From Lysinibacillus xylanilyticus (GTDB lineage: Bacteria > Bacillota > Bacilli > Bacillales_A > Planococcaceae): a stretch of DNA of 64,000 nt. The stretch lies in NCBI RefSeq assembly GCF_001708185.1, contig NZ_MDDN01000003.1, forward strand, positions 351,921-415,920, written 5' to 3'. The translations under genes were made by a program, and so were the position numbers. Below are positions 60,247 through 64,000 of the stretch, piece after piece. Each line of letters starts with the position of its first letter. The first letter of the stretch is position 1. Under the pieces are notes generated by a model that did not search any database, was not told the origin of the DNA, and saw nothing but the letters and a program-made list of their open reading frames with translations.

Positions 60247-60708
60247 TTATTTTATTACGGGCAATGTCATCTGATTTACCCAATCCTTTATGAATCGCTC
60301 TTGATGCGAATTCAAATGAGGTAGGTTATTACGAGGAAAGAATCGATGTTCATGACTTTCTTCTGTGTTATGAGTTAATTCTCCTGAAAAACAACGTGAA
60401 TGGAAAATAATCTGAACGCTAAAAACCTTATCTCCATTCTGGTATTCTGAAAATCCTTCTTTACCTGAATAAAGACCAAACAACTTTAATTGTTCAACTA
60501 TCAATCCTGTCTCCTCAAATGTTTCTCGTACAGCAGTTTCAAGAAACGTCTCTCCAGGCTCCATAACGCCCCCTGGGATGCCCCAAACATCTCGATCTTT
60601 TCGATGTTGTAGTAAAATCTGATTCTCATGTTCAATAATAATTCCACAACCTACAGTCATTAGCATGTCATTTCCAATTAACTGGCGAATTGTTTGTATG
60701 TAGTTCAT
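60247..60708 (-). CDS. Nudix hydrolase, 153 aa
   Basis: Complete Nudix box GGVMEPGETFLETAVRETFE ETGL (Gx5Ex7REUxEExGU). N-terminal MNYIQTIRQLIGNDMLMTVG precedes the fold; GLYSGKEGFSEYQNGDKVF is the loop seen in MutT/ADP-ribose-like members. GGAGG 5 nt before ATG at 60708. Hydrolyses a nucleoside-diphosphate-linked compound; substrate unknown. Confidence 0.92.
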   Translation of the reverse strand: MNYIQTIRQLIGNDMLMTVGCGIIIEHENQILLQHRKDRDVWGIPGGVMEPGETFLETAVRETFEETGLIVEQLKLFGLYSGKEGFSEYQNGDKVFSVQIIFHSRCFSGELTHNTEESHEHRFFPRNNLPHLNSHQERFIKDWVNQMTLPVIK

Positions 60709-60798
60709 CATTTCCTCCATGAATCTCTAATTTTTAATTAATATACAAAGCATTTTACTTGGGATCCTACTTCAACTATCCTGTTCCTATAATCAGCT

Positions 60799-61635
60799 TT
60801 AAATTTGAGTTGCATAAATCTGTTTTTCTATTGGATCCCATATGACAATCCCAACATCTTGTTTTTGATCTATAATACGAATAGTAACCGGGATATAATC
60901 AGATAAAATAGTATTTATTCTAGTGCCAACCAACTGTAAAAGACCAATCAATTCGGTATCATTTATTAAAGGTACATTAACATCTATTTTTAAATCAATT
61001 AATTTCCCATTTTCATATCGAAGTTGACCAGTTATTTTAGGATTTAAATGTTTAAAACCTTCTTGAATATCTTCTTTGAAAATTAATAATTTTTCATATG
61101 TATCTTTGTCTAAACTAAATAATGAATCTGAAGGGAATGTATAATTTTTTATATCTATATCAGTCCATTTATCTATTTTATCCTCTTCTTCAGGAATAAA
61201 TGTTTCAGCTAAAAATATTCCTGGAATTATATCATTTTTATTCGATTCTTGATACAAAGTTATATAAATAGGAACATTAGGTATTTTTTTGTTATTTCTA
61301 ATATCTTTTATTATAATTTCGGCTATTTCCTTCCCATATTTTTCTACATCGTTTACATTATCATCGTTAGTATCTACTTTTACTTGATCTGTATAAATTA
61401 AACCTTTATCATCCGCTACCTTAATGTCATAAAATTCATTTAAGGATATGGCTAAAGACATCCCTTCTATTTCTCCATTTTCTTTGTTAATAAAATTTTG
61501 TTCTAATACATGAGATAATATCTTAGGATTATTTTTTTCATCCTCTAAAACATCTCCAGTACTATTTTTTATAGATGGGTTTAAACCAAAACCGTCTTTT
61601 GATTTTCGATCTAACCACTGATTAATAATCTTTTT
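60799..61635 (-). pseudogene. camS: CamS-family sex-pheromone lipoprotein, 5' part cut off by IS66
   Basis: Frame open from the IS end at 61635: QWLDRKSKDGFGLNPSIKN, PKILSHVLEQNFINK, MSLAISLNEFYDIKVADDKG, then NVPIYITLYQESNKNDIIPG and HLNPKITGQLRYENGKLIDL, LQLVGTRINTILSDYIPVTI, ending IYATQI. These are CamS C-terminal domain blocks ('GLNP', 'L-HI-EQ', 'SLALNS-Y', 'PI-I-LY-Q'). About 278 residues remain; the lipoprotein signal and roughly 100 residues are missing, presumably beyond 64000. Family known as precursors of sex-pheromone-like peptides in Firmicutes. Confidence 0.85.
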
Positions 61636-61722
61636 GTAAGCCCGTAATCAAATAACGCATATAAATAGCCAGGCACCTCCGGTACGATTGATATGTATCA
61701 AAATTAGAGGAGGTGCTTCTTT

Positions 61723-61917
61723 ATGTCAACTACCAAACTAACAATTGTCCCTGTGACACTAGATCCGATCACTGACAACTCTTCATCAACAACTTCACCA
61801 CAAAACTCTCCTGAGCCGAGCTGCATCATTAAAACAACTAGTGCTGAAATTTCCTTCTTTAATGGCGTAGATGAGCACATCATCCAAACGATCCTGAAGG
61901 AGTTGAATAATCAATGA
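61723..61917 (+). CDS. tnpA: IS66 TnpA-like accessory protein, 64 aa
   Basis: GAGGAGGTG precedes ATG. Short first ORF of IS66: ending AEISFFNGVDEHIIQTILKE LNNQ, the segment corresponding to the TnpA C-terminus, with a Ser/Thr/Pro-rich front. Short compared with typical TnpA (about 100-130 aa). Stop overlaps tnpB start (ATGA). Confidence 0.75.
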   Translation: MSTTKLTIVPVTLDPITDNSSSTTSPQNSPEPSCIIKTTSAEISFFNGVDEHIIQTILKELNNQ

Positions 61918-62267
61918 AGCAAGATTTTACGAGCGTGCAGAACATCTACATTATTTGCGGTAAGACCGATATGCGTAAAGGTATCGACGGTCTCGCAGCA
62001 CTCATTCAGGATTCTTTTAAACTCGATCCATATAGTGATTCCATCTTCTTATTTTCTGGAACGAGTAAAGACCGTTATAAATGTTTGTATTTTGATGGAG
62101 ATGGCTTCGCCATACTTTATAAACGATTAGATAATGGCAAACTGCAATGGCCAAAAGATGAAAAGGAAGTACGTAACCTTTCACAAAAGGAACTTCGCTG
62201 GCTTTTAGAAGGTTTATCGCTTCAGCAACCAAAAGCGATTATGAAATCTGCAAAAGGTGTCTTTTAA
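61914..62267 (+). CDS. tnpB: IS66 TnpB (Orf2-like), 117 aa
   Basis: Signature VQNIYIICGKTDMRKGIDGL AALIQDSF, DPYSDSIFLFSGTSKDRYKC LYFDGDGFAILYKRLDNGKL QWP. Full length for the family; required with TnpC for IS66 transposition (known). Translationally coupled to tnpA. Confidence 0.95.
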   Translation: MKQDFTSVQNIYIICGKTDMRKGIDGLAALIQDSFKLDPYSDSIFLFSGTSKDRYKCLYFDGDGFAILYKRLDNGKLQWPKDEKEVRNLSQKELRWLLEGLSLQQPKAIMKSAKGVF

Positions 62268-62296
62268 ATCTTTTCACCAAAGTGGTATAATCATCC

Positions 62297-63913
62297 ATGA
62301 CTTATACTGAACGAAATGTGGTGAATACAGTGGGTAACGTATCTTCTGACCAAAATGAACGATTCATTCAATTACTTGAGCAACAATTGGCTCATTCAAA
62401 TCAGCAAAATAATGAACTGACAAAGAAGTTGGATCAATCATTGAAACAAATCGAAGTGCTAACAGAACAAGTTCGCCAATTAACCAAGGCTTTATACGGT
62501 TCAAAATCGGAAAAATCAAAGTATCAAGCACCAGACGGACAAGCTTCTTTATTCGATGACGATGCGTCTTTTAACGAATCTGAGCACACAGAAGAACAAA
62601 GCACAGCGACGATTACTTACACTGTTAACCGTAAACTACATAAGAAAAAACGGAATGATTCTTTTCATGAAGGGATTGAAATAGAAGAAATTCATCATCA
62701 CCCCACCAATACACAATGCGACTGTTGCCTTGGCCAAATGACCGAAGCCGGTACAACTATTGCGCGTGAAGAAGCAAAATTCATTCCGGCAAAAATGATG
62801 CGCATCCAGCATATTGAACATGCCTACGAGTGCAAGCACTGTAAAATGGATGCCACACAAAAAGCACAAATGAAACGTGGGAAAGCCCCACAAGCTGCCA
62901 TTCAGCGAAGCATTGCGGGGCCTACCGTTCTAGCAAAACTCATCTATAATAAGTTCGTCCAATACTTACCTCTTTACCGTCAGGTAAAGGAGTGGGAACG
63001 ATATGGCCTGCTTACGAATGATAAGAACTTATCAAACTGGGTGATCCGTGTAGCTGAAGATTGGCTTCTACCGGTTTATGAACAGATGAAGCAGATATTA
63101 ACAGCAAAATCTGTTCTACATGTGGATGAAACCTATGCGCAAATAATCAATCGTTCAGACGGAAAATCCGGTCAATCGAACGCCTATAATTGGGTGTCCC
63201 AAAGTGTGCCAAGTCAAGGGCCGATCATCGTTCTTTTCCAAAGCGCTTTATCGAGAAGCCGTTCTGTATTAGCAGACTTTATAGCTGGTTTTCAAGGAAC
63301 TGTGATTTGTGATGGTTATTCTGCATACGGGAATCTACCTGATGTCACGTTCGCCAACTGTTGGGCGCATGTGCGACGCTATTGGCTGAAAGCTGATAGC
63401 AAAAACGGGCAAATTGGCGTGGATTACTGTGATCAACTGTTTCACCTAGAACGTCAATTCAAGCATCTTTCACCAGGTAAACGCCGAAAATCACGGCAAA
63501 AACATTCAAAGCCGATTGTAGAGAAGTTTCTAAAATGGGTAGACGAATCGCCTTTCTTTGGGAAAAATGCGCTCGCAAAAGCTGCAGAATACACATTAAA
63601 TCGTGTACACGGATTAAAGGCTTTTCTATTCGATGGTCGAATTGAAATCGATAATAATCCGGCTGAAAATGCGATTCGTCCAAATGTGATTGGTCGTAAG
63701 AACTGGCTTTTCTCTGTTAGTGAAGCAGGCGCTAAAGCGAATGCCATCTGTTTAAGTTTGGCTGAAACGGCAAAAGCAAACGGCATCGATTTCTATCAAT
63801 ACCTAGTGACGTTAATGACAGAATTGCCAAATTTACCGATTCATCAGCAGCCAGAGATTTTAAATAATTACATGCCTTGGTCGAAAAAAATCCAAGCCAC
63901 ATGTGCAAAATAG
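62297..63913 (+). CDS. tnpC: IS66 TnpC transposase, 538 aa
   Basis: N-terminal coiled coil (LLEQQLAHSNQQNNELTKKL), 'LTKALYGSKSEKSKY', zinc-finger region TNTQCDCCLGQMTEAGTTIA with YECKHCK, then the DDE domain: first Asp in VLHVDETYAQIINRSDG, second in GTVICDGYSAYGNL, HVRRYW, and the Glu region EIDNNPAENAIRPNVIGRKN WLFS. Complete, so the element may be active. Overall length fits IS66. Confidence 0.95.
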   Translation: MTYTERNVVNTVGNVSSDQNERFIQLLEQQLAHSNQQNNELTKKLDQSLKQIEVLTEQVRQLTKALYGSKSEKSKYQAPDGQASLFDDDASFNESEHTEEQSTATITYTVNRKLHKKKRNDSFHEGIEIEEIHHHPTNTQCDCCLGQMTEAGTTIAREEAKFIPAKMMRIQHIEHAYECKHCKMDATQKAQMKRGKAPQAAIQRSIAGPTVLAKLIYNKFVQYLPLYRQVKEWERYGLLTNDKNLSNWVIRVAEDWLLPVYEQMKQILTAKSVLHVDETYAQIINRSDGKSGQSNAYNWVSQSVPSQGPIIVLFQSALSRSRSVLADFIAGFQGTVICDGYSAYGNLPDVTFANCWAHVRRYWLKADSKNGQIGVDYCDQLFHLERQFKHLSPGKRRKSRQKHSKPIVEKFLKWVDESPFFGKNALAKAAEYTLNRVHGLKAFLFDGRIEIDNNPAENAIRPNVIGRKNWLFSVSEAGAKANAICLSLAETAKANGIDFYQYLVTLMTELPNLPIHQQPEILNNYMPWSKKIQATCAK

Positions 63914-64000
63914 CCATCTATCCGAAAAAATTCAGGGTAGATGGCCATTAGTCGTGCGTACCGAGAAGGTGCGCTTATTTTTTTTATATTTCGGGCTTAC
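63914..64000. other. IS66 right end
   Basis: A hairpin just after tnpC (GCCATCTA...TAGATGGC, 63913-63944) could terminate it; the right inverted repeat occupies the last about 30 bp. Confidence 0.8.

Larger units (their letters stand above)
61636..64000 (+). mobile_element. IS66-family insertion sequence, 2365 bp
   Basis: Left end GTAAGCCCGTAATCAAATAA and right end (complement) GTAAGCCCGAAATATAAAAA share GTAAGCCCG and a later ATAA(G)CGCA block. Three genes tnpA-tnpB-tnpC in order, the standard IS66 set, all intact. Inserted in a CamS-family gene; the 8 bp before the left end are ATCTTTTT, which should be repeated after 64000 if the insertion made the usual 8-bp duplication. The window ends exactly at the element's last base. 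Confidence 0.93.

Noticed and set aside
1..64000. tRNA, rRNA or known riboswitch
   Set aside because: Scanning for conserved tRNA arms, 16S/23S strings and common aptamer cores in 5' leaders gave nothing convincing by eye; a covariance-model search would be decisive.

Overview
The window looks like chromosome from a low-GC, endospore-forming Bacillales species, most like Lysinibacillus/Solibacillus (Caryophanaceae). The evidence is the AT-rich sequence with strong Shine-Dalgarno sites, two gamma-type small acid-soluble spore proteins, a close YkuI orthologue, DUF3231, DUF2935 and DUF423 proteins, a CamS-family protein and a close SpeG homologue. No rRNA, tRNA or CRISPR array was seen. Assignments rest on reading translations by eye against remembered families; no search was run.

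Layout. 1-8 kb: minus-strand genes of mostly unknown function, an IS110 relic, and a HEPN-like gene split by two frameshifts that overlaps an alpha/beta hydrolase. 8-16 kb: a gamma SASP, an ArsR/DJ-1 operon divergent from a quinone-oxidoreductase-like gene, DUF3231, and a GC-richer MFS exporter/LysR pair. 16-33 kb: cold-shock protein, ykuI, ywdK and a thioesterase, then a prophage graveyard. All phage genes there read on the minus strand: tail (about 31.2-32.4 kb), replication (ssb, rusA, yopX; 26.1-27.7 kb) and lysis (holin, endolysin; 23.1-24.3 kb). Nearly all are frameshifted. Tyrosine-integrase remnants and paired GGGGTAC sites lie among them, and intact lipoprotein and secreted-protein genes are interspersed.

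33-61 kb: an ordinary accessory chromosome. It holds TerB, DJ-1, speG, MocR/EamA, an amidohydrolase, a GbsR-hydrolase-DUF1697 operon with a perfect 38-bp palindromic operator, an isochorismatase, methyltransferases, VOC proteins, an esterase, a PadR-ABC exporter module with matching operators, GNAT and Nudix enzymes, and two paralogous Cys-rich small proteins. 61.6-64.0 kb: a complete IS66-type element that cuts a CamS-family gene; the window ends exactly at its right inverted repeat.

The most interesting unexplained structure is non-coding. (i) A dispersed short element has an extended -10 box, a conserved AAAGGGCAT block and an intrinsic terminator with no upstream gene, so it may encode a tiny RNA. 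(ii) A larger GC-rich intergenic repeat family carries a GCCACAGGACGTGGC palindrome and, in one copy, a 47-bp tandem array. (iii) An identical 39-bp hairpin is linked to a TATGTCCCAGCCTCT tag at two loci. (iv) A terminator is followed directly by the ribosome-binding site of a methyltransferase gene.
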